Assembly: GCF_000612725.1 (NCBI RefSeq) | Contig: NZ_HG964454.1 | Span: forward strand, 558,750 to 622,749 | DNA from: Mycolicibacterium austroafricanum | GTDB taxonomy: Bacteria > Actinomycetota > Actinomycetes > Mycobacteriales > Mycobacteriaceae | Direction of reading: 5' to 3' | Length of the DNA stretch: 64,000 bases | Shown: piece after piece, positions 1 to 15,958 of the stretch | Layout of the letters: every line of letters starts with the position of its first letter | How positions within the stretch are numbered: the stretch's first letter is position 1 | The notes under the pieces: model-generated | The model's input: only the letters and a program-made list of their open reading frames with translations | The model's database searches: none | What the model was told of the DNA's origin: nothing | Made by a program: the position numbers and the translations under genes

Positions 1-117
1 ACCGTGGCTGAAGTTGAGCCGGGCCACGTCCATCCCCGACTCGACCAGCTGCCTGACTGCTTCCTCGGTAGCCGTGGCCGGGCCAAGCGTACAGACGATC
101 TTTCCGCGTCTATTCAC
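1..117 (-). CDS. pyk: Pyruvate kinase, N-terminal 39 residues (cut by window edge)
   Basis: Pyruvate kinase makes pyruvate and ATP from phosphoenolpyruvate and ADP at the end of glycolysis. Only the first 39 residues are in the window; the gene runs off the left end. The visible part reads RRGKIVCTLGPAT and then GMDVARLNFSHG, the usual opening of the catalytic barrel in actinobacterial pyruvate kinases. The start is a GTG at 115-117, chosen because the family begins two residues before RRGKI and because a -10 box lies just upstream. It follows gltD in the same direction with a 27-base gap. Confidence 0.93.
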   Translation of the reverse strand, partial: MNRRGKIVCTLGPATATEEAVRQLVESGMDVARLNFSHG

Positions 118-125
118 GAGCCCTG

Positions 126-131
126 AGCATA
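126..131 (-). promoter_or_regulatory. Putative -10 box of pyk (TATGCT)
   Basis: On the minus strand TATGCT fits the mycobacterial TANNNT -10 pattern. It ends 8 bases before the GTG start of pyk, which would put the transcript start at or next to the start codon and give a leaderless or nearly leaderless mRNA. No -35 element is evident. This is inference from spacing. Confidence 0.45.
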
Positions 132-144
132 GTCGTTAATCGAT

Positions 145-1645
145 TCAGACGACGGCCAGCGGCAGGGTGCCCGGCCGGACCGGGGCCGGCAGATCGGAGT
201 CACCCATCAGGTAGGCGTCGACGGCGTGCGCGGCGCTGCGGCCCTCGGCGATCGCCCAGACGATCAGCGACGCGCCCCGGTGCGCGTCCCCGCAGACGAA
301 CACGCCCGGCGCGTCGGTCTGCCAGTCCGAACCGCACGGCACGGTGCCGCGCCGGCTCAGCGTCAAACCGAGTTTGTCCAGCAGCGCCATGTGTTCGACA
401 CCCTCGAATCCGATTGCCAGCAGCGCCAGTTCGCAGGGGATCTCCAATGACTCCCCGACCGGGACGATGTGCCTGCGGCCCGCCTCGTCGCGTTCGACCT
501 TGACCTCGGCGATCTCCATCGCGCGCAGGTTGCCGCGGTCGTCGCCGAGGAAGCGCTGCACGGCCACCTCGTACCGACGGTGTCCGCCCTCGGCGTGCGC
601 CGGGGACAGCCGGGTGCGCAGCACGATCGGCCAGGTCGGCCATGGTGAGCGCGATTCGTCGCGAAGCTCGGGGGGTTCGGGGTTGTAGTCCAGCTGCGTC
701 ACCGACGTGGCACCCTGCCGGTGCGCGGTGCCCAGGCAGTCGGCGCCGGTATCGCCGCCGCCGATGATGACGACGTGCTTGCCCTCGGCGCTGACCCCGC
801 TGGGTCCGTCGCCTTCGCATTCCTTGTTGGCGGGCACCAGGTGTTCCATCGCCAGGTGCACGCCGGCGAGGTCGCGGCCCTCGACGTCGTTGTCGCGGGC
901 ACGCAGGGCCCCGACCGCGAGCACGACGGCGTCGTGCTGGGCCCGCAGCTGCTCCACCGGAAGGTCGACGCCCACTTCGCATTCGGTGACGAAGCGGGTT
1001 CCCTCGGCCCGCATCTGGGCGAGCCGCTGATTCAGGATGGACTTCTCCAGCTTGTACTCGGGGATGCCGTAGCGCATCAGACCGCCGATTCGGTCGTCGC
1101 GCTCGTAGACGGTGACGTCGTGGCCGGCGCGGGTCAGCTGTTGCGCCGCAGCCAGACCCGCGGGACCCGAACCGACGACGGCGACCTTCTTGCCGGTCGA
1201 GATCGCGGCGGGCTGGGGCTCGACGATGCCGTCCATCCAGGCCTGGTCGGCGATCGTCTGTTCGATCCGCTTGATCGTGACGCTGCCACCGGTCTGCTCC
1301 TCGGCGATGGACAGCACACAGGCCGCCTCGCATGGCGCCGGACACAGCCGACCCGTGAACTCCGGGAAGTTGTTGGTCGCGTGCAGACGCTCACTCGCCG
1401 CATCCCACCGGCCCCGGCGCACCAGGTCATTCCACTCGGGAATCAGGTTGCCCAGCGGACAGCCCGCGGTTCCGGAGTGGCAGAACGGGATTCCACAGTC
1501 CATACAGCGGCGGGCCTGCTGGGACACTTCGCCGGCGCGCTGATGAGGGTCCTGTCGTTCGTAGACCTCGCGCCAGTCGCCGACCCGTTCGTCGACGGGC
1601 CGCTTGGCGGCCTCCACCTTGGCCACCTCGAGAAATCCGTGTGGA

Positions 1646-1653
<8 letters not shown>
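145..1653 (-). CDS. gltD: Glutamate synthase (NADPH) small subunit
   Basis: This is the beta subunit of GOGAT. It passes electrons from NADPH through FAD and Fe-S clusters to GltB, so that glutamine and 2-oxoglutarate yield two glutamates. In 502 residues the N-terminal ferredoxin-like part has cysteines at 50, 53, 58 and 65 and again at 104, 108 and 112. A Rossmann motif VVGSGPAGLAAA follows near residue 160 and a second nucleotide-binding GGGDTGADC near 300. The start is GTG, overlapping the end of gltB by 8 bases, so the two subunits are translationally coupled. Length is normal for the family. Confidence 0.97.
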
Positions 1654-6202
<4,549 letters not shown>

Positions 6203-6262
6203 CGAAACGGGCCTCCACAGTCCTGAATTTCGCTATCAGGGACTGCACCGGCCCGTCGATCC

Positions 6263-6268
6263 AGTGTA
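6263..6268 (-). promoter_or_regulatory. Possible -10 box upstream of gltB (TACACT)
   Basis: In the 83-base space before gltB the minus strand holds TGATACACT, an extended -10 pattern about 60 bases upstream of the ATG. It is the only TANNNT match there that also has a TG extension. The assignment is weak, since DUF2752 and TM2 genes lie upstream in the same direction and could be co-transcribed. Confidence 0.3.
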
Positions 6269-6285
6269 TCAGCGCCGGTGATCGG

Positions 6286-6699
6286 CTACCCGTCGAGAAT
6301 CGTCGGGACCAGCGGGAATCCGGGAAGGTTACGGACGACGGTCCACGCCAGGACCGCTGTGATCATGACGACATAGGCGGGCGCGGTGAACGCCGGCCTG
6401 CCCTGTCGGCGGCGGATCAGCAGCCAGCCCATCAACAGCGGCAGACCGAAGAGGACGAAAGGGTTGTCCACGAACGCCGCGGCCAGGTCGCCATGCAGTA
6501 GGTCATGGGTCATGCGCAGCCCGCCGCAGGCCGGGCAGAGCCAGCCGGTGAGCGCATTGAACGGACACGACGGGAACACGAAGCTCGGGCTGTGCGGGTT
6601 GCCGATGCCGATGTAGGCGAGCGCACCGACGGTCGCCGCACCGCCGCCCGCCCCGACAAGCAGACGGGTGCGTGTACCGGTTGTGGTGCTAGGTGCCAT
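6286..6699 (-). CDS. DUF2752 membrane protein
   Basis: A 137-residue protein with about three membrane segments. It carries the DUF2752 signature: CPFNALTGWLCPACGGLR, then HDLLHGDLAAAFVDNP. The CPxCG and HDLLHGD motifs are typical of the family; the function is unknown. The ATG at 6697-6699 overlaps the end of the TM2 gene by 11 bases, so the pair is coupled. It corresponds by position to the Rv1616-type gene near lgt and pykA in M. tuberculosis (recalled synteny). Confidence 0.85.
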   Translation of the reverse strand: MAPSTTTGTRTRLLVGAGGGAATVGALAYIGIGNPHSPSFVFPSCPFNALTGWLCPACGGLRMTHDLLHGDLAAAFVDNPFVLFGLPLLMGWLLIRRRQGRPAFTAPAYVVMITAVLAWTVVRNLPGFPLVPTILDG

Positions 6700-7120
6700 C
6701 GCGCAGCGGACGCCCCTCCGGGTCGCGCACCTTGTCGGTGAGGATCAGGATGGCGTCGACGATGCCCCAGATGATGGCGCCGATTCCGCACGTGATGAGA
6801 CCGACGACCAACTGGATGACGCCCAGGCTCGTGTAGCCCAGGTAGATGCGTCCTATACCCACCAGCCCGAAGAGGCCGAGCAGCTGAAGCAGCCCGCCCA
6901 CCACTTTGGACTTCTCCGAGAAGGGTTCACCCGTCACGGGGTGACGACCCCACGGTGCGGCAGGGTCGACGTAGCCGCCCGCATAGCCGCCGGCCGGCGG
7001 CGGATAGGCACCCGGAGGCGGCGGCGCGTACTGCGGCCCCGGCGGAACGTAACCCGGCTGGGGCGGTGGCGGCGTATACGAGGGTCCGCCTTCATTACCG
7101 CTGAATGGGGGCTCGGTCAT
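6689..7120 (-). CDS. TM2 domain membrane protein with Pro/Tyr-rich head
   Basis: A 143-residue protein. Residues 1-55 are rich in Pro, Gly and Tyr (PPPPQPGYVPPGPQY). From about residue 70 a TM2 domain follows: two membrane helices around GRIYLGYTSLGVIQL and a short loop with CGIGAIIWGIVDAI. TM2 proteins are small inner-membrane proteins of unclear function. The ATG at 7118-7120 is used because it begins the Pro-rich head; the open frame continues upstream but that part looks non-coding. It is followed by and overlaps the DUF2752 gene. Confidence 0.85.
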   Translation of the reverse strand: MTEPPFSGNEGGPSYTPPPPQPGYVPPGPQYAPPPPGAYPPPAGGYAGGYVDPAAPWGRHPVTGEPFSEKSKVVGGLLQLLGLFGLVGIGRIYLGYTSLGVIQLVVGLITCGIGAIIWGIVDAILILTDKVRDPEGRPLRDGT

Positions 7121-7161
7121 GACAACAGCATGCCAGAACGGGCCCTCCGCCGAACCCACTC

Positions 7162-7305
7162 TCAGAACGGTGGTGGTTCGTCGGTGGCGGCGAATCGGCC
7201 TTGGTATCGGCGTTCGCGGTCGCTGTTGAATCTCGATGCGGTGGCGGCGTTCACGTTGGATACGGGCGACACCACCGACTTTCCCGACGAGTCCTGCGGG
7301 TATCG
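7162..7305 (-). pseudogene. Possible 3' remnant of a DUF222/HNH (13E12-type) endonuclease gene
   Basis: The 7121-7470 stretch has no convincing gene. Inside it the minus strand reads ...SRFNSDRERRYQGRFAA and ends in DEPPPF-stop. Mycobacterial 13E12/HNH proteins commonly end in an Arg/Glu-rich helix followed by PPPF. A neighbouring frame reads ARIQRERRHR, which also fits that helix, so a frameshift is possible. No HNH motif or start is visible. This is an inference from the tail only. Confidence 0.3.
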
Positions 7306-7470
7306 ACCTCGGGTATCGGCGTGGCGGGTCGCCAGCACCGGAATCGCGCCCCGCCATGAGATTCCGCGGGGTACCGATGGCCGGTCGGCGGCGCGGTCAG
7401 ATCGCCCAACTTCCCGGAGCTGGGCACCGAAGATCACGGGCCGAGCTACTCGGCCCGTCATGCGAGTGCG

Positions 7471-7713
7471 TCAGCCGAATCCGAACCCGAACCCGGGCCA
7501 GCCGAACCCAAAGCCCCATCCGGGCCAACCGTAGTTGTAAGTCCAGGGGCCGGGTTGCGTCGTGATCTGGGCGCTTCCGTTGGTTTCGCACTGCGTGGTA
7601 GTTGGGGATGTGTTGACGCATCGCGGTAAAGCGTTCGCCGGGGAGGCGGACAGTAACACCCCGATGCTCATCGCCAGAATCGATACCACTTCTAGAGGCA
7701 ATTTTGTGGCCAT
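7471..7713 (-). CDS. Small secreted protein with Gly/Trp/Phe tail
   Basis: An 80-residue protein of unknown function. It has an N-terminal signal peptide with a likely cut after SANA (about residue 28), then a short part with two cysteines (PRCVN and TQCET) that could form a disulfide, and a C-terminus made of Gly, Trp, Phe and Pro (GWPGWGFGF). The ATG has a ribosome site GGAG 8 bases upstream. Similar small exported proteins with an RCVNTSPTTTQCE core occur in mycobacteria as far as I recall. It stands alone between non-coding stretches. Confidence 0.72.
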   Translation of the reverse strand: MATKLPLEVVSILAMSIGVLLSASPANALPRCVNTSPTTTQCETNGSAQITTQPGPWTYNYGWPGWGFGFGWPGFGFGFG

Positions 7714-8015
7714 GACCTGCTCCGATCGCAGAAGTCAAGTCTACTCCCATTGGGACCAGATGCGGATGGCCGTCGCGATACGGGAGGCTCGACACGACCG
7801 GCATTACGTCACTGGCGGAGTCGTGGTCGGATTCCCGCTCATTGTGCATGGAGTCGAGCCGAAGCGCGCACGTTCCGCATGGACTCCCGCACCACGGAAC
7901 GCTGCCGATGTCAGGCCGAACGCCTCATGGAGGTGGACACATGGTGGAGCACCTCGCGCCGACGCGGACCACAGGCTGGGTTTCCAGCTGAGCTATCCGG
8001 TCATGGGTATGCGAG
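7714..8015. other. Intergenic stretch between lgt and the small secreted gene
   Basis: About 300 bases without a supportable gene. It holds the promoter side of the small secreted gene and, beyond the lgt stop, one inverted repeat (7871-7901). Short open frames here have no coding features. Confidence 0.5.
7871..7901. terminator. Weak hairpin downstream of lgt
   Basis: CGTTCCG at 7871-7877 is repeated inverted as CGGAACG at 7895-7901, a 7-base stem with a 17-base loop. It lies about 115 bases past the lgt stop on the minus strand and could end the trp-lgt transcript. There is no T-run, and the distance is long, so this is tentative. Confidence 0.25.
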
Positions 8016-10417
<2,402 letters not shown>

Positions 10418-10421
<4 letters not shown>

Positions 10422-11206
10422 GCAGTAATCCTCTGCCGTACGCCGTCAGCGAGCTCTTCGGTCAGTGATCGCACCGCGGGGATACCCTCCTTGAGCGCCG
10501 ACACCAGGGCCGACCCGACGATGACGCCGTCGGCGTAGGAAGCGATCTCGGCGGCCTGCTCGCGCGAACGCACCCCGAGCCCGACACCGACGGGGATGTC
10601 GGAGATCCCCTTGATCCGGCGCACGAGTTCCGGCGCGGCGTTCGACACCGCGTCACGAGCCCCGGTGACGCCCATCGTCGAGGCCGCATAGACGAATCCT
10701 CGTGACGCCTGCACGGTTTCTGCCAACCGCTGCGGGGTCGAAGACGGCGCCACCACGAAGATCCGGTCCAGGTCGTGCGCCTCGGAGGCCGCCAGCCATT
10801 CGTCGGCTTCGTCCGGGATCAGGTCGGGGGTGATCAACCCGAGCCCGCCGGCAGACGCCAGGTCGCGGGCGAAGGCGTCGACTCCCTTGCTCAGCACCGG
10901 GTTCCAGTAGGTCATGACGACCGCTCTGCCGCCGGCGTTGGTGATCGCCTCGACGGCGCGGAACGTGTCGCGCACCCTCACGCCGCCGCGCAGCGCGACC
11001 TCGGTGGCCGCCGCGATCGTCGGCCCGTCCATCCCGGGGTCGGAATACGCGATGCCCACCTCGATGAGATCGCATCCGGACTCGACCAGGGCGACCATCG
11101 CCGCGATCGAGGTCTCGACGTCGGGGAAACCCGTGGGGAGGTAGCCGATCAGCGCCGACCGGCCCTCGGCACGGCAGGAATCGAACAATCCAGCCAGCCG
11201 GCTCAT
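10418..11206 (-). CDS. trpA: Tryptophan synthase alpha subunit
   Basis: TrpA splits indole-3-glycerol phosphate into indole and glyceraldehyde 3-phosphate; indole passes to TrpB. The 262-residue barrel shows IGYLPTGFPD near the start, the catalytic Glu in LIEVGIAYSDPGMDG, and the phosphate-binding GVGLGVRS and VIVGSALV near the end. The ATG at 11204-11206 overlaps the trpB stop (ATGA), which favours it over the longer start ten codons upstream. The trpA stop in turn overlaps the GTG of lgt. It is part of trpE-(membrane protein)-trpC-trpB-trpA-lgt. Confidence 0.97.
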
Positions 11207-12465
11207 TTCGTTCCGTCCTCCAACAGACCGAACCACTTGGCCGCCGTCTCGACGTCCTTGTCTCCGCGGCCGGACACGTTCACCAGGATGATCGACCCCG
11301 GTCCCAACTCCCCGCCCAGCTTCAGCGCTCCGGCCACCGCATGTGCCGACTCGATCGCCGGGATGATCCCCTCGGTGCGGCTCAGCAACGACAGCGCGTC
11401 CATCGCTTCGGTGTCGGTGATCGGCCGATACTGGGCACGCCCCACGTCCTTGAGCAACGCGTGTTCGGGACCGACGCCGGGGTAGTCCAGACCCGCTGAG
11501 ATGGAATGGGATTCGATGGTCTGACCGTCCTCGTCCTGCAGCAGGTACGAGTACGAACCCTGGAACGCTCCCGGTGAGCCGCCGGTGAAAGTCGCGGCGT
11601 GGCGGCCGGTTTCGACGCCCTCGCCCGCGGCCTCGTAGCCGACCAACTGCACCCCGGGATCGTCGATGAACGCATGAAAAATGCCGATCGCGTTGGAACC
11701 GCCGCCCACGCAGGCGACCACCGCGTCAGGCAGCCGGCCCGCCTGATCCAGCATTTGCGCGCGGGCCTCAAGACCGATCACGCGCTGGAAGTCGCGCACC
11801 ATCATCGGGAACGGGTGCGGGCCCGCCGCCGTACCGAAGCAGTAATACGTGTTGTCGGCGTTGGTGACCCAGTCGCGGAACGTCTCGTTGATCGCGTCCT
11901 TCAGCGTCTTCGAGCCGGACTCCACGGCGACCACCGACGCGCCGAGCAGCCGCATGCGGGCCACGTTGAGGGCCTGCCGCGCCGTGTCGACCGCGCCCAT
12001 GTAGATGACACACTCCAGGCCCATCAGCGCGCACGCCGTCGCCGTCGCGACCCCGTGCTGGCCTGCGCCGGTTTCCGCGATGACCCGGGTCTTGCCCATC
12101 TGCTTGGCCAGCAGCGCCTGCCCGAGCACATTGTTGATCTTGTGAGATCCGGTGTGGTTGAGATCTTCTCGCTTCAGGAAGATCCGCGCTCCACCGGCGT
12201 GCTCGCTGAGCCGCTCGGCCTCGAACACCGGCGACGGCCTGCCTGTGTAGTGCTTCTGCAGGCGGTCCAACTCGTCGAGGAAGGTCTGATCACCGCGGGC
12301 CTTCTCGTAGGCGGCAGTCACCTCCTCGATGACGGCCATCAAGGCCTCGGGGACGTACCTGCCGCCGTAGACACCGAAGTGACCGCGGGCATCGGGATCG
12401 TGGGTGGTGGGTTCGGCGACCGCCGCGCTGGCGCGCGGCAGATCGGGACCGGCGAAGTCGACCAC
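11203..12465 (-). CDS. trpB: Tryptophan synthase beta subunit
   Basis: TrpB joins indole and serine to make tryptophan with pyridoxal phosphate. The 420-residue protein opens with GHFGVYGGRYVPE, has the PLP lysine at about 109 in NHTGSHKINN, the catalytic ETGAGQHG, and the phosphate cup GGGSNAIG. The start is GTG directly next to the trpC stop (no gap), so translation is coupled. About 25 residues before the conserved core are less conserved. Confidence 0.97.
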   Translation of the reverse strand: MVDFAGPDLPRASAAVAEPTTHDPDARGHFGVYGGRYVPEALMAVIEEVTAAYEKARGDQTFLDELDRLQKHYTGRPSPVFEAERLSEHAGGARIFLKREDLNHTGSHKINNVLGQALLAKQMGKTRVIAETGAGQHGVATATACALMGLECVIYMGAVDTARQALNVARMRLLGASVVAVESGSKTLKDAINETFRDWVTNADNTYYCFGTAAGPHPFPMMVRDFQRVIGLEARAQMLDQAGRLPDAVVACVGGGSNAIGIFHAFIDDPGVQLVGYEAAGEGVETGRHAATFTGGSPGAFQGSYSYLLQDEDGQTIESHSISAGLDYPGVGPEHALLKDVGRAQYRPITDTEAMDALSLLSRTEGIIPAIESAHAVAGALKLGGELGPGSIILVNVSGRGDKDVETAAKWFGLLEDGTK

Positions 12466-13284
12466 TTAACGTGCGGGCTTCGGGCACGACGGATGGGCAC
12501 CTGCGGTGACCAGGTCGGCGACGGCGCTGCGCGGATCCCCGCTGGTGACCAGACCCTCGCCGACCAACACGGCGTCGGCGCCGGCACCAGCGTAGGCGAG
12601 CAGGTCGGCGGTTCCCCGGACACCGGACTCCGCGACACGGATGACGTTGCTCGGCAGCCCGGGAGCGATCCGCGCGAAGCAGTCCCGGTCGACCTCCAGC
12701 GTCTTGAGGTCGCGGGCGTTCACCCCGATCACCGACGCGCCGGCCTGCAGAGCCCGGTCCGCCTCTTCCTCGGTGTGCACCTCGACCAGCGCGGTCATCC
12801 CCAGCGACTCGGTGCGCTCGAGCAGCGACTCCAGCACCGGCTGTTCGAGTGCCGCGACGATCAGCAGCAGCATGTCCGCACCGTGGGCGCGCGCTTCGTG
12901 GATCTGGTACGGCCGCACGATGAAATCCTTGCGCAGGACCGGAATCGACACCGCGGCGCGGACCGCGTCGAGGTCGTCGAGCGACCCGTTGAAGCGGCGC
13001 TGCTCGGTGAGCACGCTGATGATCCGCGCACCGCCGTCCTCGTAGGCGCGGGCGAGCTCGGCGGGGTCGGCGATCGAGGCCAACGCACCGCGCGACGGAC
13101 TGGCCCGCTTGACCTCGGCGATCACCGCGATCCCGGAAGCACGCAACGCTGCCATCACGTCAAGTGGAGCCGGAGCACGCTTGGCCTGCTCCTTGACCTC
13201 GTCCATGCTGACGGCGGCTTCGCGAGCGGCAACGTCAGCGCGGACCCCTTCGATGATGGAGTCGAGCACGGTCGCCGAACCCAT
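12466..13284 (-). CDS. trpC: Indole-3-glycerol phosphate synthase
   Basis: TrpC closes the indole ring from carboxyphenylamino-deoxyribulose phosphate. The 272-residue barrel begins SATVLDSIIEG and shows VIAEVKRASPSRG (catalytic Lys and Glu), PVLRKDFIV, LVEVHTEEEAD, VIGVNARDL and VAESGVRG. The ATG at 13282-13284 is chosen because it matches the usual actinobacterial start and has GGGGAAGGGA shortly upstream; a longer open frame reaches 13350. There is no fused TrpF domain and no trpF in the cluster, so the preceding pathway step must be done elsewhere (see priA). Confidence 0.96.
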   Translation of the reverse strand: MGSATVLDSIIEGVRADVAAREAAVSMDEVKEQAKRAPAPLDVMAALRASGIAVIAEVKRASPSRGALASIADPAELARAYEDGGARIISVLTEQRRFNGSLDDLDAVRAAVSIPVLRKDFIVRPYQIHEARAHGADMLLLIVAALEQPVLESLLERTESLGMTALVEVHTEEEADRALQAGASVIGVNARDLKTLEVDRDCFARIAPGLPSNVIRVAESGVRGTADLLAYAGAGADAVLVGEGLVTSGDPRSAVADLVTAGAHPSCPKPAR

Positions 13285-13356
13285 GGGCGTCGTTTCCCTT
13301 CCCCTGACAGCCGTCCGATTCTTATCGAAGGGTAGTCGCCACCAAGCCATGCCTCG

Positions 13357-13938
13357 TCACCGCCCCTGGTTGTCCGGGTTGGTCGGATCGTGCCCCTCGT
13401 CGAGCGCGTCCCAGATCATCCGTTCCGACATCGCCGCGGCACGCGTATCGCTCTCGGCGGGTGTCCGGCGGGTGTAGCGCGCGGCCTCGGCACGCCGGTG
13501 CGTCGCCGAGCGCATCAGGAGCACGGCACCTGCCAGCGACAGCACCCCGGCCACCAACGTGACCACGGCGCCGCCGTAGTGACGCTGCGTGTCGAGAAGG
13601 TCGGCCACGGGCACGTCGGCCAGTCGGGCGGCCCGCACCGCGTCATCGGCCATCACCCACAGGCTGATCGCCAGGTATCCCATGCCCGCGCTCGCAGCGG
13701 CGACCAGCACTGCCAACACACGCAGCGGCCAGCCGCGTACAGCCAGCGCCGCGCCGGCCGCCGCGAGCACCAGCAGCGCCAGCGGAATCAGCGCCGTCGA
13801 CCACGTCGCACCCGAGAGGTCGGCCGTCTTCGGCTGGCCGAGGCCGTCGAACGAGGTGATCTGCACCCATGTCAGCCGCGACGCCGCCCACAGGCCCGCC
13901 GCGGCCAGCACCAGCAGCAGTTGCGCGACCCGGGTCAC
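13357..13938 (-). CDS. Trp-biosynthesis-associated membrane protein (TIGR02234-type)
   Basis: A 193-residue membrane protein with four predicted helices: residues 5-21, 48-66, 72-92 and 122-141. Between the first two is an extracytoplasmic loop (TWVQITSFDGLGQPK). The tail is polar and ends with MIWDALDEGHDPTNPDNQGR. The family is known from actinobacterial trp operons between trpE and trpC; its role is not established. The GTG start overlaps the trpE stop (GTGA), which fixes it inside a much longer spurious open frame. It equals the Rv1610 position. Confidence 0.88.
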   Translation of the reverse strand: MTRVAQLLLVLAAAGLWAASRLTWVQITSFDGLGQPKTADLSGATWSTALIPLALLVLAAAGAALAVRGWPLRVLAVLVAAASAGMGYLAISLWVMADDAVRAARLADVPVADLLDTQRHYGGAVVTLVAGVLSLAGAVLLMRSATHRRAEAARYTRRTPAESDTRAAAMSERMIWDALDEGHDPTNPDNQGR

Positions 13939-15461
13939 GGTTCGCTCAGCGTCTCTGCCGCAGCGATCGCGGCCAGCACCGCCCTGGCCTTGTTGGAGGC
14001 CTCGTTGTACTCGTACGGGCCGTTCGAATCCGCGACGACGCCACCGCCGGCCTGCACGTAGGCGGTGCCGTTGCGGATCAACGCGGTCCGGATCGCGATC
14101 GCGAAATCGGCATTGCCGGCGAAGTCGAGATAGCCAAGGACACCGCCGTAGAGGCCGCGACGGGTCTTCTCGACCTCCTCGATCAACTCCATCGCCCGGA
14201 CCTTGGGCGCGCCGGACAGCGTCCCGGCCGGGAAGCACGCCGTCACCGCGTCCAGCGCGGTCTTGCCGTCGGCGAGCAGACCGGTGACCGTCGACACCAG
14301 GTGCATGACGTGGCTGTACCGCTCGATGTGGCTGTAGTCCTCGACCTTCACCGTGCCCGGACGGCACACCCGCCCCAGGTCGTTGCGGCCGAGGTCGACG
14401 AGCATCAGGTGTTCGGCGCGCTCCTTCTCGTCGCAGAGCAGCTCCTTCTCCAGCAGAAGGTCTTCCTCTTCGGTGTCGCCGCGCCACCGGGTGCCGGCGA
14501 TCGGGTGCGTGGTGGCGCGGCCGTCCTTGACCGTGACCAGCGCCTCCGGGCTGGAGCCGACGATCGAGAAGTCCAGTCCCCCATCAGCGTTCGGCACGTT
14601 GAGCAGATACATGTAGGGGCTCGGGTTGGTCACCCGCAGCATCCGGTACACATCGAGGGGATCGGCGTCGGTGTCCATCTCGAACCGCTGCGACGGCACC
14701 ACCTGGAACGCCTCGCCCGCCTCGATGTCACCGACCAGCTTGTCGACGATCGCGGTGTACTCCTCGACGGTGCGCTGCGACCGGTGTTCCGGCACCGGCC
14801 GGCTGAACGTCGCCACGGTGGACGCCAACGGTTCGGCCAACGCCGCCGTCATGACATCGAGCCGGGCCACGGCATCGTCGTAGGCCCAGTCCACCCGCTC
14901 GTCGGTGCCGTTCCAGTTCACGGCGTTGGCGATCAGCGTGATCGTGCCCTCGTGGTGGTCGACGGCGGCGACGTCGGTCGCCAGAAGCAGCATCATGTCC
15001 GGCAGGGCGAGGTCGTCGACGGTCAGCTCGGGCAGCCGCTCCAGCCGGCGCACCAGGTCGTAGGCGAAGAAGCCGACCAGACCCGACGACAGCGGGGGCA
15101 GCCCGGGCAGCGGAGCGGTCTCCAGCAGCGTCAGCGTCGCCCGCAGCGCCTGCAACGGGTCGCCGCCGGACGGCGCGTCCTGCGGGATGGCACCCAGCCA
15201 CACCGCCTCGCCGTCGCGGACGGTCAGGGCCGACGGCGCACCCGCGCCGATGAACGACCAGCGCGACCAGGACCGGCCGTTCTCGGCGGACTCGAGGAGG
15301 AACGTCCCGGGGCGGTTGGCGGCGAGTTTGCGATACGCCGACAACGGCGTCTCGCTGTCGGCGAGCACCTTGCGGGTCACCGGGACCACACGGTGCTCGG
15401 CGGCCAGCGCCCGGAAGTCCTCACGCGTGGTGGTCGCGCTGAGGGTGGCGGTCATCTGCAC
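13935..15461 (-). CDS. trpE: Anthranilate synthase component I
   Basis: TrpE turns chorismate into anthranilate with ammonia from TrpG (not in the window). The 508-residue protein has the tryptophan feedback site LLESAENG near 55 with SWSRWSFIG, and the chorismate-binding domain with PIAGTRWRG, VDLGRNDLGRV, FPAGTLSGAPKVRAMELI and YEYNEASNKARA. A GTG at 15459-15461 has GGGAG at good spacing; an ATG two codons later is possible. The gene diverges from bcpB with only 32 bases between, leaving no room for a classical leader-peptide attenuator. Confidence 0.97.
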   Translation of the reverse strand: MQMTATLSATTTREDFRALAAEHRVVPVTRKVLADSETPLSAYRKLAANRPGTFLLESAENGRSWSRWSFIGAGAPSALTVRDGEAVWLGAIPQDAPSGGDPLQALRATLTLLETAPLPGLPPLSSGLVGFFAYDLVRRLERLPELTVDDLALPDMMLLLATDVAAVDHHEGTITLIANAVNWNGTDERVDWAYDDAVARLDVMTAALAEPLASTVATFSRPVPEHRSQRTVEEYTAIVDKLVGDIEAGEAFQVVPSQRFEMDTDADPLDVYRMLRVTNPSPYMYLLNVPNADGGLDFSIVGSSPEALVTVKDGRATTHPIAGTRWRGDTEEEDLLLEKELLCDEKERAEHLMLVDLGRNDLGRVCRPGTVKVEDYSHIERYSHVMHLVSTVTGLLADGKTALDAVTACFPAGTLSGAPKVRAMELIEEVEKTRRGLYGGVLGYLDFAGNADFAIAIRTALIRNGTAYVQAGGGVVADSNGPYEYNEASNKARAVLAAIAAAETLSEP

Positions 15462-15480
15462 GCGGTGATTCTCCCAGAAG

Positions 15481-15486
15481 TACCGT
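15481..15486 (+). promoter_or_regulatory. Putative -10 box of bcpB (TACCGT)
   Basis: TACCGT fits TANNNT and lies 7 bases before the bcpB ATG, as expected for a leaderless mRNA starting at the A of the start codon. It sits in the 32-base space between divergent trpE and bcpB. Confidence 0.45.
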
Positions 15487-15493
15487 TGAGAAC

Positions 15494-15958
15494 ATGAATC
15501 GTGGTGATCGGGTGGCCGAGTTCGAACTGCCGGACCAGACGGGTACGACCAGGACGCTGACCGGGCTGCTCGCCGACGGCCCGGTGGTGCTGTTCTTCTA
15601 CCCGGCTGCCATGACGCCGGGGTGCACCAAGGAGGCGTGCCACTTCAGGGATCTGGCCGCCGAGTTCGCCGCCGTCGGCGCCACCCGGGTGGGAATCAGC
15701 GCCGACCCGGTCGACAAGCAGGCCAAGTTCGCCGACCAGCAGAAATTCGACTATCCCCTGCTGTCTGACACCGAAGGCGTGGTGGCGACGCAGTTCGGCG
15801 TGAAGCGCGGGCTGCTGGGCAAGTTCATGCCCGTCAAGCGCACCACTTTCGTCATCGACACCGATCGCACCGTGCTGGAGGTCATCGCCAGCGAGTTCAG
15901 CATGGACACCCACGCCGACAAAGCGCTCGAGGTGTTGCGCGGCCGCCAGTCGGCATGA
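15494..15958 (+). CDS. bcpB: Thiol peroxidase of the Bcp/PrxQ type
   Basis: A peroxiredoxin that reduces hydrogen peroxide and organic peroxides in the cytoplasm. The 154 residues form one AhpC/TSA domain with the peroxidatic cysteine in TPGCTKEACHFRD (about 45) and a second cysteine five residues later, the PrxQ arrangement for an intramolecular disulfide. DKQAKFADQQKFDYPLLSD and KRTTFVID are also typical. It is Rv1608c-like by position beside trpE. Its TGA overlaps the ATG of the ABC ATPase gene. Confidence 0.92.
   Translation: MNRGDRVAEFELPDQTGTTRTLTGLLADGPVVLFFYPAAMTPGCTKEACHFRDLAAEFAAVGATRVGISADPVDKQAKFADQQKFDYPLLSDTEGVVATQFGVKRGLLGKFMPVKRTTFVIDTDRTVLEVIASEFSMDTHADKALEVLRGRQSA

Noticed and set aside
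15462..15493. Trp leader peptide or T-box attenuator before trpE
   Set aside because: Only 32 bases separate trpE from the divergent bcpB, and no Trp-codon leader frame is present.
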